Shown here: piece by piece, positions 43,993-54,007 of the stretch
How the letters are laid out: each line of letters begins with the position of its first letter
Position numbering within the stretch: the first letter of the stretch is position 1
Source: Gracilaria domingensis
Taxonomy: Eukaryota; Rhodophyta; Florideophyceae; Gracilariales; Gracilariaceae
Direction: 5' to 3'
NCBI GenBank assembly: GCA_022539475.1
Contig: VCMS01000107.1
Location: forward strand, 47,475 to 111,474
DNA length: 64,000 nucleotides
The notes under the pieces: model-generated
Told to the model about the DNA's origin: nothing
Database searches by the model: none
Seen by the model: the letters and a program-made list of their open reading frames with translations, nothing else
Position numbers and translations under genes: made by a program

Positions 43993-45620
43993 ATGTCTTC
44001 GCCGCAGGGAAGTACCGCTGCTTCCTCTACTGACAATGGACCAAGACCACGGCAGTCAAACGACATGAATCGAAAGCGAATTGCGACTTCGTGTCCAATT
44101 GTTCGAAGGGATGCGCTTCGGGGTGCTATCAATTCTGGCCTTAGATATCAACGAGTCCTTGGAAGAGCAGTTCACTTCGTTCCTGGACTTGCTCACCGAA
44201 GAGTGTGTGTCGAAGCGCATAGGAATTGCACGTCTTCATCCCTGTTGTACGTGCCACAGAGAGAAGGGATCACGGAGGCCCAGATTAAGAAGGTGAGACC
44301 AAATGCCAAAAACGTGGTTCGTCGTGGGGACGAGTTCTTTATATCCTTTATCGGTATGAGCATCGCGTCATTTGATAATGGAGCTGGATTTAGTAGGCAC
44401 AGATCCGACAATGAGTTGCTTTTGTATAGCATGCAGTGTTTGACAAGGACTCAAGAATTGGAACCTGTCGCGCCAGCGCGAGATGTCGTCCAAGAGCCCG
44501 AAAGAGAAATCGAGCCTCCTCAGGATCAAGACCAGGGTGCTCCCATACCGGACATGGGGCCTTCGGGAGAAGACCCACCGGGTGGAGGGGGTGCTGAAAC
44601 AATAGGTGTCGCTCAACAAGCAGCCCAGAATGCTCGTGTGGATACTGGTTATGCAGCTACGTTTGCTTCGGACGACCATGTGTACATTCATTACGACCCT
44701 GTCATAGATGGGCGTAATAGCGGCACTATGGCGGACCAATTTGTCACTATTCCAGCAACAAAAAGGATTTATACTTGTAGTGATTTACTCCCACTGGCCG
44801 GTGACGAGGGTGGGGATGAAGATCGTGACGAAAATAATCGTGAGTCCCCCTGCCTTGAATCTCTATTCATGAGGTTTACGGTGATGGAAATTGACAAGAT
44901 AAGCGATTTGCAGGCTCGAGCAGTTATCGGTGTCGACCATTTAGGAAGCTTTGTATCCAGCAGCGCCGGAAGCATTCCATACATTCAGCTCCTCACCAAG
45001 GCTTTTGCTGTGGCTAGTTCTGCTGGAAAGCATGGTTTGAAGAGATATTCAAGACCGGATCATGTACTCTCGGTGAACAAGGAGTTCATTCTTGCCAATC
45101 CCGAGAGAGAAGGTGAAGTGCAAGAGAGAGCAGGCCGAGAAGCCAAGGAAGAGAACTATTTACGGGTAAGTTTGCCAATTTTTACGTCAACAAAAGACAC
45201 ATTTCATTTCTAACAACGAATCGTTCCTCTGGTTTTCCGCTCTGTCTTTTGGCTGTGTTCGAGAACCTCGGGTTCTTCTTCTGTGCTTAGTATGGTTACT
45301 ACTACTTTCTGAGCAGGCCAGTACCAGAAAAATTGTACGCAGTCACAAACAATGCCGATGAACATATTCCGCTGATGATGAAACGAACTGATATCAACCA
45401 GAGAAGAGGTCGAAGAGGATGTAAGTACATTCCATTGACAGAGGTAAGTTACGTTGTGATGAAGGTCAGTCGGGGGTGTTGCAATCTTTCCCAAGAGGAC
45501 CAAAACAATCGAGGTGAAGGACACAAGCTGAGGCTGGAAAATATGCTCAGCATGAGCACAGCAATCGAAGTGCTGGCAGAGGCTGAAAGGAACAGAAGCA
45601 GTCGTCTACCAAGACTGTAG
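43993..45620 (+). CDS. Hypothetical protein, probably two exons
   Basis: Exon 1 (43993-45165, 391 codons) is followed by a clear 125-bp intron (45166-45290): donor GTAAGT, CTAAC at about 45212, acceptor CTTAG. Exon 2 continues in frame (YGYYYFLSRPVPEKLYAV, then MMKRTDINQRRGRRG) to a TAG at 45618-45620. Another GTAAGT at about 45445 suggests a possible further intron. The N terminus is basic. Residues 155-210 form an acidic, Pro/Gly-rich linker, and a second acidic patch (GDEGGDEDRDENN) follows. I do not recognise the family. The mix of charged linkers and folded blocks would suit a nuclear multi-protein-complex subunit, but that is only an impression. Confidence 0.5.
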
Positions 45621-45998
45621 AGTAATGCTCACCACGACGCAGAGACTCAGACGGTCTGTGCCATGGAGCTTACGAACTAGGAGCAATCTCTTCTTTAAAG
45701 GTATAGCAGGCTGTGCTGATCACAGGGACATTAGAATTCGAGAGCGACACCATCTCTGCTAGTCTTGTGCCACCTTGTCCCGTCCCACAACAGTATTAGT
45801 TAACTTGATTTATTTCTTGAGTCTTCTTGCTTCCCTAAAGTAATGAAAGTTAGCACATGAGAGCAAAGCACTTTTCGCATGCTTAATACCTCTTGCTTTC
45901 TCTTCGAAATATGCAGAATCGGGCACGAATGAACTAACACCAAACATTCCATATCCGAACTGGAGAGCGGTAAATTGAAGCCGACGCAATTCTCGCTT
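45621..45998. other. Short convergent intergenic region
   Basis: It lies between the unknown two-exon gene and the 3' end of the VPS33-like gene. Nothing is recognised beyond likely 3' untranslated sequence. Confidence 0.3.
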
Positions 45999-48266
45999 CT
46001 AACCCGACGCCACTAGAGTGTCATCAAGAGAAAGAACGAACTCATCCGGTCCCATAACAGCAGTAGTCGCAATCAATGCTTTCATTCCACTCACTTTGGA
46101 CGCCATTCGGACCGCCGTTGCTTCGGCTCTGGTTATTCCTCCGACGAAAACAATCACGGCATCAATCCCGTCTTCGTCTCGACGAATCTCTTCACGGCGA
46201 TGTTCTAGTGTGGCGTGTCCTGGAGGCAAAAGAGACATGTGGGATAGAATATGTGGAAGAGAACCCCACCCCTCTTCGCATAAACCAGCCTCCACGAGTC
46301 GCACGCTCAGTGGCGTATATCCAGAGTAGGCGGCTGCCACGGCGGCCCTCGTGCCTGGGTTAGCCGGCCGATCTTGATCAAGCTCAGTGATCAACTGCAA
46401 TGCGCGACGCGCAAACTGCCACGAGTATTCAGCAGAGCGAGAGCGAGAACGCCTTGACTCATCACTTGCTGTTGTCGTGAAGCTTCGGACGCTACCAGTG
46501 GTAGACCCCGTTTCGCTTGGTATGTACCGCTCCGTATGCCCACCACCGAAGTTTGGAAAGATCCACCCCAGATTATTCCTTGGTGGCTCTCGCAATGACC
46601 TAACGAGAAGACCAGCCCGTTCCAAATTTGCGAGCAATGGCATCACCCTCAACCCAAAAATGGCCAGAATCTCCTTCCGAACAAAGTCAAAATCATCACT
46701 GTCAATTCCTGACGTAGTTGCACTCCACAAACAACAGAGTCGGAGCACATGAGTGAGACTCTCCCCCCTTGCAATCGCGTCAGTTACATAAGTACCTCTA
46801 GGAGTGGCGTTTCCATCCTCTATCATTTCACGTTCCATCTCAAAGCGTTGCCGAAACTCGTAGGAGTTGAAGGTTCTAGCCGCAACCTCGTATCCCAGAG
46901 CAGTGTGAATTGCGGCCAGGGAATGATCCGATGTGGCGCCTTGGAGACCCTGCATCCAGGTTTGAAGCTTTCCCATTTCGGACGTTTCCCGATTTGGACG
47001 AGAGTCATAGTACTGCTGCAAAGAGTTTGCCACAGTACCGATTTGGCTAAACGCAGCAGAAAAGGAGAGATCGCGCAACTGACCAAAGACGGGGTCGATA
47101 TCTGCTCGGAGGCGCTTGCGGGCGGCTACCGTGGTGGCCGGGGTATTGCTCTTGGATCGCAAGAGCTCCATAGCATCCTCCGAGATGATAGACGAAATAG
47201 GAAGGTCAATAATGTTATTGTGAAGACCGATAGCCTCATCTAGTAAACCCTCGTATGTACCTTGAGTAAGAAGCGGGCTGACAAGATCGCAGCCGCGGTC
47301 AACAATGACGAGATTGACTGCGCGACGTTTGGACGATTTGTCGGCGACTTGAGCCAGCGTGAGCATGTGCGATTCGTATTCCGGGTCGTCGGGTGGTGCG
47401 TCGGCTGCAGTAGATTTGGGGTCAAGCATTGAAAAGTTGTGATGAGCGGCAAAAGCTGATGCGGTCATCTGGCGCGTGGACACCGCTGGAGAGGACTGAA
47501 TGGAAGACGGGAGCGAGTCAGAGTGATGGCGATTGACGCTGTACATCTGGCCGTGGGTCTCCAGCAGCTCCTCAGCCACGGCAGCGGCAGCGGCTCCCGC
47601 CGAGCGAATGGTGGCAAAGTCGAGATTCAAGGTGGTGGCCATGGAGGACAAGGCGGCGGCCGTGGCCAGGATGGCGGAGTTATCGCCGTCAAGAACAACT
47701 TGGCGGAAGGCCTGCGGCCAGTCGAGGGTGACGAGATTGGCATCGAACGGAAGAAAGCCAAACGGCAGCACGGATATGTGCACGTCCGCGAGCGCCGCCT
47801 TCTCAAACACCTTCTCGACAATCTTGGAGCGACGCGGCGTGGTGAGCACGAGAAACTTGGTGGCGGCCGGCGCGGCGGGCGCGGCGGACGACGCGGACGG
47901 GTCGGCCGGCGCGGGCGGCGCGGAAGGCGGCGAAGCGGGCTGGCGCGCCGACAGAATGAGCCGCACCAAGTGGCGCGCGGCGGCGGCGTTGACGCCGCGC
48001 ACGATCGCGACGACGGACGGCTGCGCCAGCGCGTTGCTCAGGGCGGCGGTGGGCGGGCTGTGCACGGGCGCCACGGAGCGAATGCCGTGCTCGCGCAGGA
48101 AGGTGGCGTCGGCAAACAGCTCGAGCGGACGCGCCAGCGACAGCTGCGCGTCGTACAGCGACGGGTCGAGCAGCAGCGCCTTGGCGCCCGGCAGCGCCGA
48201 CAGCGCGGACGCGAACGAGCGGCGCGCCGCCGACTCCAGCGTGCGCTGCGCTATCTCCGGCAGCAT
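45999..48266 (-). CDS. VPS33: VPS33-type Sec1/Munc18 (SM) protein
   Basis: 755 residues from ATG at 48266; the frame continues further upstream only through low-complexity Arg/Ala sequence, so I start here. SM proteins clasp SNARE bundles. VPS33 is the SM subunit of the HOPS/CORVET tethering complexes at late endosomes and the lysosome or vacuole. Diagnostic segments are VNLVIVDRGCDLVSPLLTQ and TYEGLLDEAIGL in the middle and VIVFVGGITRAEATAVR near the C terminus, which favours VPS33 over Sec1, Sly1 or VPS45. An Ala/Pro/Ser-rich insertion lies near residues 105-135, and a Ser/Arg-rich one near 590-620 (SRRSRSRSAEYS). The length is somewhat above the usual 600-690, explained by these inserts. 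The 5' third is far more GC-rich than the rest. Divergent from the P4-ATPase gene. Confidence 0.88.
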   Translation of the reverse strand: MLPEIAQRTLESAARRSFASALSALPGAKALLLDPSLYDAQLSLARPLELFADATFLREHGIRSVAPVHSPPTAALSNALAQPSVVAIVRGVNAAAARHLVRLILSARQPASPPSAPPAPADPSASSAAPAAPAATKFLVLTTPRRSKIVEKVFEKAALADVHISVLPFGFLPFDANLVTLDWPQAFRQVVLDGDNSAILATAAALSSMATTLNLDFATIRSAGAAAAAVAEELLETHGQMYSVNRHHSDSLPSSIQSSPAVSTRQMTASAFAAHHNFSMLDPKSTAADAPPDDPEYESHMLTLAQVADKSSKRRAVNLVIVDRGCDLVSPLLTQGTYEGLLDEAIGLHNNIIDLPISSIISEDAMELLRSKSNTPATTVAARKRLRADIDPVFGQLRDLSFSAAFSQIGTVANSLQQYYDSRPNRETSEMGKLQTWMQGLQGATSDHSLAAIHTALGYEVAARTFNSYEFRQRFEMEREMIEDGNATPRGTYVTDAIARGESLTHVLRLCCLWSATTSGIDSDDFDFVRKEILAIFGLRVMPLLANLERAGLLVRSLREPPRNNLGWIFPNFGGGHTERYIPSETGSTTGSVRSFTTTASDESRRSRSRSAEYSWQFARRALQLITELDQDRPANPGTRAAVAAAYSGYTPLSVRLVEAGLCEEGWGSLPHILSHMSLLPPGHATLEHRREEIRRDEDGIDAVIVFVGGITRAEATAVRMASKVSGMKALIATTAVMGPDEFVLSLDDTLVASG

Positions 48267-48852
48267 GGCGCGGCGGCGCGGGCGACCACGGCAGCTGCTG
48301 GCGCGCGCGGCTCGGCGACGGCGCGCGGCGGCTCGACGGCGAATGACAAATGTGCGCGCGCGCGTTTTTGGGGCCCCCCCCCCCCACCCCCACACCCCGT
48401 TTGACGCGCGCCGGCGGCGATGACGCGCGCGTCTGTCGGGGCGGCGACGCCTCCGCGGCGCCGCCCCCGACGGCGGCGCGCGGCGCGGCCGTTCGCGGCG
48501 GCGACAGCCGCACGGCGCGGTGGCGCGCCGCCGCGCGTCCGACAGCGCACAGCGCACAGCGCGGCGCAGCGAGCAGCAGCGAGCCGCAGCGAGCAGCGGC
48601 ACCGCGGCCGAGTCGGGAGGCGGTGGAGTGCGCGCCGCACGCGCTCGAATCAAAAAAACGCCGCGCCACGCAGACCAGCGCAGGCTTTGCTTGTTGCCGC
48701 CGCGCCAACTTTGGCCGCGCCGCGCGCACGTCCGCCGCGTCGCGCAGATCCGCGCGCGCAGCCGAGCCGTCCGCTGCCGCCGCCGCCCGCCGCCCGCCGC
48801 CCGCCGCCCGCCGCCCGCCGCCCGCCGCCCGCAGGCCGCGGCGATCGGCCCC
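48267..48852. promoter_or_regulatory. GC-extreme divergent promoter region (VPS33 / P4-ATPase)
   Basis: 586 bp separate the two start codons. The sequence is very rich in G and C with dense CpG, contains a run of 12 C at 48374-48385 and ends with a 7-bp minisatellite before the P4-ATPase start. Long open frames cross it on both strands but are Arg/Ala/Pro nonsense. A single bidirectional, CpG-island-like promoter for the two membrane-traffic genes is inferred from the layout. No TATA box is visible. Confidence 0.6.
48784..48832. repeat. 7-bp minisatellite (CGCCCGC, about 7 copies)
   Basis: Seven perfect consecutive copies of CGCCCGC lie 20-70 bp upstream of the P4-ATPase start codon. In the 5' untranslated region this could affect translation or be prone to length change. 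Confidence 0.93.
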
Positions 48853-51800
48853 ATGCAGCAGGATGAGTTGCCGCTGTTCACGCCGTCCGCCGGCGCGCCG
48901 CCCGCGTCGCCGTCGCTCGTGTTCCGCGCGCTGCACCGGCTGCGCCCGGCGTGGGCGCGCCGCTACCTGCGCCTGACCGCGCCGCCGTCGCCGCCGTCGC
49001 AGCCGGCCGCGCTCGCGCCCACGCTCGCGCCGCGCGTCGCGCCGCTGGGCACGTGCTCCATCGCGCACGGCAGCGTGCGCGCCGCGCGCTGGCGCAGGGC
49101 GCCGCACCTGCCGCCCGTGCCGCACACGCGGCCGCACAATGCCGTGTGCAACCGCAAGTACACCTTCCTCTCCTTCATCCCGCTCGTTCTCTACGAGCAG
49201 TTCCGCATGTTCTACAACCTGTTCTTCCTGCTCGTCGCGTGCTCGCAGTTCATCCCCGCGCTGCGCGTCGGCTTTTTCTGGACCTACTTTGGCCCGCTCA
49301 TCTTCGTGCTGCTCGTCTCCATGTCCAAGGAGGCCTTTGACGACATTGCGCGCTACAAGCGCGACCACAGCCTCAACCAGTTTCCGTACACCCTGCTGCT
49401 GCGCGGAGAGCGCCCCAACACGTCCAATGCCGTCCGCATCGCCAGCCAGGACATTCGCGTCGGAGACGTGCTGCTGCTGGAAACCAACGATCGCGTGCCG
49501 GCAGACTGCGTCCTGCTCAAGGCCATTCCGTCCGAGCCCGTCAACAGCGAGTCCCATGCACACGACGCGCCCGACCCCACCGACACCTTGTTCATTCGGA
49601 CCGATCAGCTGGACGGCGAGACAGACTGGAAGCTGCGTCGCGCCGTTGCCGCCACGCAGTCCGTGCCGCGAGACGAGGACATTCTCTTCAGTGATTGCGT
49701 CATCGAGGCAGAGGCCCCCAAGCGCGAGATTTACGACTTTGTCGGTACCTTTGTTCACCCGTCCGGCGCAAAGGAGCCGCTGTCGTTGGAGAACACCTTG
49801 TGGGCGAATACTGTCCTAGCGTCGGGACGCGCTGTTTGCGTCGTCGTGTACAACGGCAATGAGACTCGTGCAATGCTCAATACGTCCACGCCGCAGAGCA
49901 AGGTTGGCAAGCTGGATCTTGAGGTCAACCGAACCTCCAAGATGCTTTTCATGCTTTTGTTTTCTCTTTCGGCCTTGCTCACCGGCCTGCGAGGCTTCTC
50001 CGGCCAGTGGATCTTGTACTTTTTCCGCTACTTCTTGCTGCTGTCGGCCATCATTCCCATTTCGATGCGCGTCAATCTGGATATGGCCAAGATCGCGTAC
50101 ACCACCTTTATTGAGAATGACAGCTCCCGCATGCCTGGCTGCACCGTGCGCAATTCTAATCTTCCCGAGGAGCTTGGTCGCATCGAGTACCTCTTGACCG
50201 ACAAAACCGGCACTCTAACCCAAAACGAAATGTCGTTCAAGAAGCTGCATCTCGGCACCATGCTCTTTGCCAGAGATTCTTTGGAAGACATCTACCAATA
50301 TGCACGCTCAGCGTTTCAACAGGATCGCACATTGCTTGACGTCTACTCGTCGGGGTCTGTCCCGACGGACAACCGAAGTGTTCAGATGACAGAGGATGCT
50401 GTGGTGTCTAATTCGATTGCGCCTAGCAGGTCAAGAGAATCAACTTCCAGCCGCCGCGCTCAGAAACAAGTGCAGGAAGCCCTCCTTGCCGTCGCACTCG
50501 CGCACAACGTTACTCCCGTCGAAGATGGGGGTGAACGAACGCTCCAAGCAGCAAGTCCAGATGAGGTTGCTTTGGTCAAGTTTGCCGAATCCGTCGGTGT
50601 AGTTCTTAAAGAGCGCTCCATCAACCGGGTTGTGCTTCGAGTACCAGGTGGCTTTGAGCTAAGCTACGATATCCTCGCCGAATTCCCGTTCACGTCCGAA
50701 GCGAAGCGAATGGGTGTGATTGTACAGAACCGGCAGTCGAAGAACATCACCCTGTACGTGAAAGGTGCCGATACCGTCATGTCTCGAAAGGTTCGGTACA
50801 ATGACTGGCTGGATGAGGAGTGCGGCAACTTGGCAAGGGAAGGTTTGCGAACTCTGGTGTATGCGAAGCGCGACCTGTCTGTCACAGAGTATGCTTCGTT
50901 CTCAGAGAAGTGGCAAACGGCCAGAACGTCTTCGTTGAATCGAAAGGAATCTATGGCAGCCGTGCAGAGTGATGTTGAACACGATATGACCCTGTTGGCG
51001 TTGACTGGTGTGGAGGACAAGTTGCAGCCCAATGTTCGGGAAACGCTCGAGAAGCTACGTCATGCCGGAATCCGAGTGTGGATGTTAACTGGAGACAAAG
51101 TGGAAACCGCTACTTGTATTGCCATCTCGTCTAGACTTGCCGAACGGTCTCAGGGTATTTTTAGAGTAACAGGCCTGAAGAGCAAGAATGAAGCCAGTAG
51201 AGCACTCTCACGATTTCGGCGGCAAGCTGGGTCGGACGTGCTCGTGATTGATGGATCGTCTCTTCAGATTCTGCTCGATATGTTCCCGGAGGAATTTATC
51301 GAGCTTGCAGCAACAGCTCCTGCTGCGGTAGCATGCCGATGTTCGCCAACACAGAAGGCCACTGTGGTGGAACTGTTGCAAAGGCAACTGGAAAAGAGAG
51401 TAGCTGCGATTGGAGACGGAGGTAATGATGTCGGAATGATTCAACAAGCGCATGCCGGTATTGGAATTCCAGGAAAAGAGGGAATGCAGGCTTCACTAGC
51501 CGCTGATTTCAGTGTAACATCATTTGGCCACCTTACTCGACTTCTATTATGGCATGGCCGAAATTCGTACCGACGATCGGCGAGACTGGCGCAGTTTGTG
51601 ATTCATCGTGGTCTCATTATATCGATCATTCAGACTGTGTACTGCGCTCTGTTTTTCTACGCAGCTGTGAGCGTTTACTCGGGATGGATCTTGGTAGGAT
51701 ATGCAACTGTATTCACGATGTTTCCCGTGTTCTCATTGATCCTTGACGAAGACGTATCAGAACATGCCGCAGACACTTATCCGGAGTTGTACAAGGATTT

Positions 51801-52215
51801 GCAAAAGGGTAGATCATTGAATTTGAAGACTTTCTTGATTTGGGTATTCAAGTCAATCTACCAAGGGACGATGATTATGGTTTTCTCTGTGTATGTACTA
51901 TGGGATGATGAGTACTTCACAACGTTACACTTGAGCGCTATATCCTTTACCTCATTAATATTAACAGAACTGCTTATGGTGGCGTTCGAAGTTCACTCAT
52001 GGCATTGGATGATGTTTGCGGCGGAGTTGTGTAGTCTAGCTTTCTATGGAGCGGCAATTTTTGTTCTTCAGGACACATTCGATCAATCTTTGATCTTCAA
52101 GTGGGGGTTTGCTGGGCGAGTGATTGCAGTAACTTTGGTGTCGTGTTTACCAGTGACAATAGGAAAATGGTTGAAGAGAAAATTTGCGCCTGCTCCGTAC
52201 GCCAAATTGGCATAA
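48853..52215 (+). CDS. P4-type ATPase, Neo1/ATP9 subfamily (phospholipid flippase)
   Basis: 1120 residues from ATG at 48853; the open frame upstream is GC-rich low complexity without further conserved sequence. P4-ATPases move phospholipids from the lumenal to the cytosolic leaflet. The catalytic Asp is Asp450 in LLTDKTGTLTQNEM. LDGETDW is the actuator motif, with TGDKVETA and GDGGNDVGMIQQA in the P domain and YVKGADTVM in the N domain. In TM4 the sequence PISMRVNLDMAK replaces the PISLYVT-like motif of other P4-ATPases and is typical of Neo1/ATP9, which act without a CDC50 subunit at Golgi and endosomes. About ten membrane segments are visible. The N-terminal 90 residues are Ala/Pro-rich. 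Divergent from VPS33; convergent with SEN2, 95 bp between stops. Confidence 0.93.
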   Translation: MQQDELPLFTPSAGAPPASPSLVFRALHRLRPAWARRYLRLTAPPSPPSQPAALAPTLAPRVAPLGTCSIAHGSVRAARWRRAPHLPPVPHTRPHNAVCNRKYTFLSFIPLVLYEQFRMFYNLFFLLVACSQFIPALRVGFFWTYFGPLIFVLLVSMSKEAFDDIARYKRDHSLNQFPYTLLLRGERPNTSNAVRIASQDIRVGDVLLLETNDRVPADCVLLKAIPSEPVNSESHAHDAPDPTDTLFIRTDQLDGETDWKLRRAVAATQSVPRDEDILFSDCVIEAEAPKREIYDFVGTFVHPSGAKEPLSLENTLWANTVLASGRAVCVVVYNGNETRAMLNTSTPQSKVGKLDLEVNRTSKMLFMLLFSLSALLTGLRGFSGQWILYFFRYFLLLSAIIPISMRVNLDMAKIAYTTFIENDSSRMPGCTVRNSNLPEELGRIEYLLTDKTGTLTQNEMSFKKLHLGTMLFARDSLEDIYQYARSAFQQDRTLLDVYSSGSVPTDNRSVQMTEDAVVSNSIAPSRSRESTSSRRAQKQVQEALLAVALAHNVTPVEDGGERTLQAASPDEVALVKFAESVGVVLKERSINRVVLRVPGGFELSYDILAEFPFTSEAKRMGVIVQNRQSKNITLYVKGADTVMSRKVRYNDWLDEECGNLAREGLRTLVYAKRDLSVTEYASFSEKWQTARTSSLNRKESMAAVQSDVEHDMTLLALTGVEDKLQPNVRETLEKLRHAGIRVWMLTGDKVETATCIAISSRLAERSQGIFRVTGLKSKNEASRALSRFRRQAGSDVLVIDGSSLQILLDMFPEEFIELAATAPAAVACRCSPTQKATVVELLQRQLEKRVAAIGDGGNDVGMIQQAHAGIGIPGKEGMQASLAADFSVTSFGHLTRLLLWHGRNSYRRSARLAQFVIHRGLIISIIQTVYCALFFYAAVSVYSGWILVGYATVFTMFPVFSLILDEDVSEHAADTYPELYKDLQKGRSLNLKTFLIWVFKSIYQGTMIMVFSVYVLWDDEYFTTLHLSAISFTSLILTELLMVAFEVHSWHWMMFAAELCSLAFYGAAIFVLQDTFDQSLIFKWGFAGRVIAVTLVSCLPVTIGKWLKRKFAPAPYAKLA

Positions 52216-52310
52216 GGTGGGAGTGTAGTTTTGTTTGCTTATTACTTTTAACTGATGTGTGTAACTTAACTGTTCGGTAGACAAACAAGGGGAAGGGGGT
52301 GGAAGTATTT

Positions 52311-53279
52311 CTAAGGAAGCCATCTGTCGATGGTGAGTTCTGTAACTTTGACAACTGCAAAGGTGTCAGAAATCGACGACGCGAAATCCACTTCCTTCTC
52401 AGCATGAACTCGGGTGATAATAAGATTCTTTGCGACGTTCTTCACGAGTCGTAAACGATTCTGCAGAGCAATCCAGGATAAGGCGATTGGCGGTTCTTCC
52501 CCAGGTATGGAAAACTGAAGAATGACGCAGTACGGGGCATGGGTATGCGTGTAGCTCTTTGTCGGGTATAGCACCCAGTTCGCACCGTACTTCAATGCGG
52601 ACTTGGGCAGCCAACCTGCAGAGCGGTAGCGGCAATAGGCGACAAACATTAAAGGGAACTTTTCGGAGCGGGAACAAAAAAGACTCCAAACTCGTTGACG
52701 ATCCGTAAGGGGTTGCTTGCTATGCGTGTCGAGTATGACGATATCATTTGTGACAAATGCAGCATAGAAAGCTTCTACAAACGTGAGTTGCAAATGTTCC
52801 ACATTCACACGATCAACGTCGTTCGACGAAGCCTGAAGCTGTATCAACTGGCGCATAGCACGTCCCTTCCAGTTTGCATGTTGCGAATGAACAAGCGCAT
52901 TATAAGAAGGCGCTGAGCGAGAAAGATTAGCTTTCCCACAAGAAGTACGCTGCCAAGCGGCAGCAACAAACGAATCAGAACATATCCACACTGAACAATG
53001 TCTCAGAATCGCCGGGATCGGATGTGGTACGTTGGCAGTAATCGCATCATGCAGTGTTGAAAATGGGGCCGAGATGTTGAAGGAACAAGGCACAGAAAGA
53101 TTAGGAGGGGTGGTAGAACATGCTTCTCGTAGGCGTGATTCTAGCTCGGAGCGTAATCCAGTGGTGGGAAGGTTTCGCCGATGAAGCTCAAGGCGAAGAG
53201 AATGAATGGAAAGAGCGGAGATTGGCGGGGGTTGATCGTCAGTCCTTGGACGACGGCGTTTTCGAGGACGGGGATCCAT
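52311..53279 (-). CDS. SEN2: tRNA-splicing endonuclease catalytic subunit SEN2, with SAP domain
   Basis: 322 residues from ATG at 53279. The C-terminal third is the tRNA-intron endonuclease fold: GWLPKSALKYGANWVLYPTK, then HAPYCVIL, then RLVKNVAKNLIITRV. The catalytic triad would be Tyr238, His247 and Lys284. SEN2 cleaves the 5' splice site of intron-containing pre-tRNAs within the SEN2-SEN34-SEN54-SEN15 complex. The N terminus starts with a basic nuclear-signal-like run (RPRKRRRPR) and then a SAP-like motif at about residues 20-54 (LRLELHRRNLPTTGLRSELE), a helix-extended-helix module often binding DNA or chromatin. I do not recall a SAP motif as a standard part of SEN2. SEN2 is preferred to SEN34 from overall similarity, by eye. 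Confidence 0.85.
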   Translation of the reverse strand: MDPRPRKRRRPRTDDQPPPISALSIHSLRLELHRRNLPTTGLRSELESRLREACSTTPPNLSVPCSFNISAPFSTLHDAITANVPHPIPAILRHCSVWICSDSFVAAAWQRTSCGKANLSRSAPSYNALVHSQHANWKGRAMRQLIQLQASSNDVDRVNVEHLQLTFVEAFYAAFVTNDIVILDTHSKQPLTDRQRVWSLFCSRSEKFPLMFVAYCRYRSAGWLPKSALKYGANWVLYPTKSYTHTHAPYCVILQFSIPGEEPPIALSWIALQNRLRLVKNVAKNLIITRVHAEKEVDFASSISDTFAVVKVTELTIDRWLP

Positions 53280-54007
53280 AGCCGATCAAACTCGTCGTAT
53301 AGTTGTAGCGTTCTCCTTCGCGTCTATTGGGAAAGGGGACTAACGCACGACTTCGATTCATACTCGACCAGGGGTATTTCTGATAGGCACATCCCTTTTC
53401 AAAACAAAAAAGCTTTCCACTTAATAATACTATTATCCATGTTTACTTGATTTAGGAATCATATGTATATTCAATGTCGTCCATAACCTTCTATCCCAGG
53501 TTGTATTAAACCCTTCGGTAAAGAGAGTTCTCCCTGTCGAATCGCTGAATGAACGTCAGGTTTTGAATTCAGAATCTCAACTTTTACGAGTGCTCCAACT
53601 TATGGGGATAGGGATTATACTAAGGGTAGCAGCATACATATTATGTAGCCTACTTATGTATACTGACGCATTTGTAAACATGAGTCCTCCAAAACGGATG
53701 ATCGCGAGAGAATTCAAAAACGAACGGTTCTTGTAGAACTGTTGCGAAGCCTAACACAAACGGTATCCAGGTGGACGTTGCCTTACCGCAACAAAGCCCT
53801 CTCATGTCTTTGACGTCGATCAGCACATGCAGTTCAAACCAAACCTAGATTTTCCTTGCTTTTTGCATCAACCAAAGTTTCTTTCGTGACTATTATGTAT
53901 AGTACTCAAGTCCATTCATTTCAAACCAGATCAGGTTAGTTAAGTACGAACACGCTCACTCTTCTCGACTGATGTCTGCTAGCATTCTATTTGGTTAGCG
54001 AAACACG
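53280..54007. other. Intergenic region between divergent genes
   Basis: 728 bp, moderately AT-rich, between SEN2 (leftward) and the second fasciclin-Hint gene (rightward). No frame or repeat of note; presumably both promoters. Confidence 0.35.

Noticed and set aside
47523..48423. Two overlapping plus-strand frames of about 295 codons antisense to VPS33
   Set aside because: Gly/Arg/Ala low-complexity shadows of the GC-rich VPS33 5' end; no domain.
48520..48852. Upstream extension of the P4-ATPase frame by 111 codons
   Set aside because: The extension is Arg/Ala/Pro repeat sequence that includes the minisatellite, and the ATG at 48853 gives a normal-length Neo1/ATP9 protein.
48267..48881. Upstream extension of the VPS33 frame
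   Set aside because: It overlaps the P4-ATPase start and consists of Arg/Gly repeats; the ATG at 48266 begins conserved-looking sequence.
47803..49758. A 651-codon minus-strand frame crossing the VPS33/P4-ATPase intergenic region
   Set aside because: It is antisense to the P4-ATPase and out of frame with VPS33; its Arg/Ala-rich content comes from GC-rich sequence lacking stop codons.
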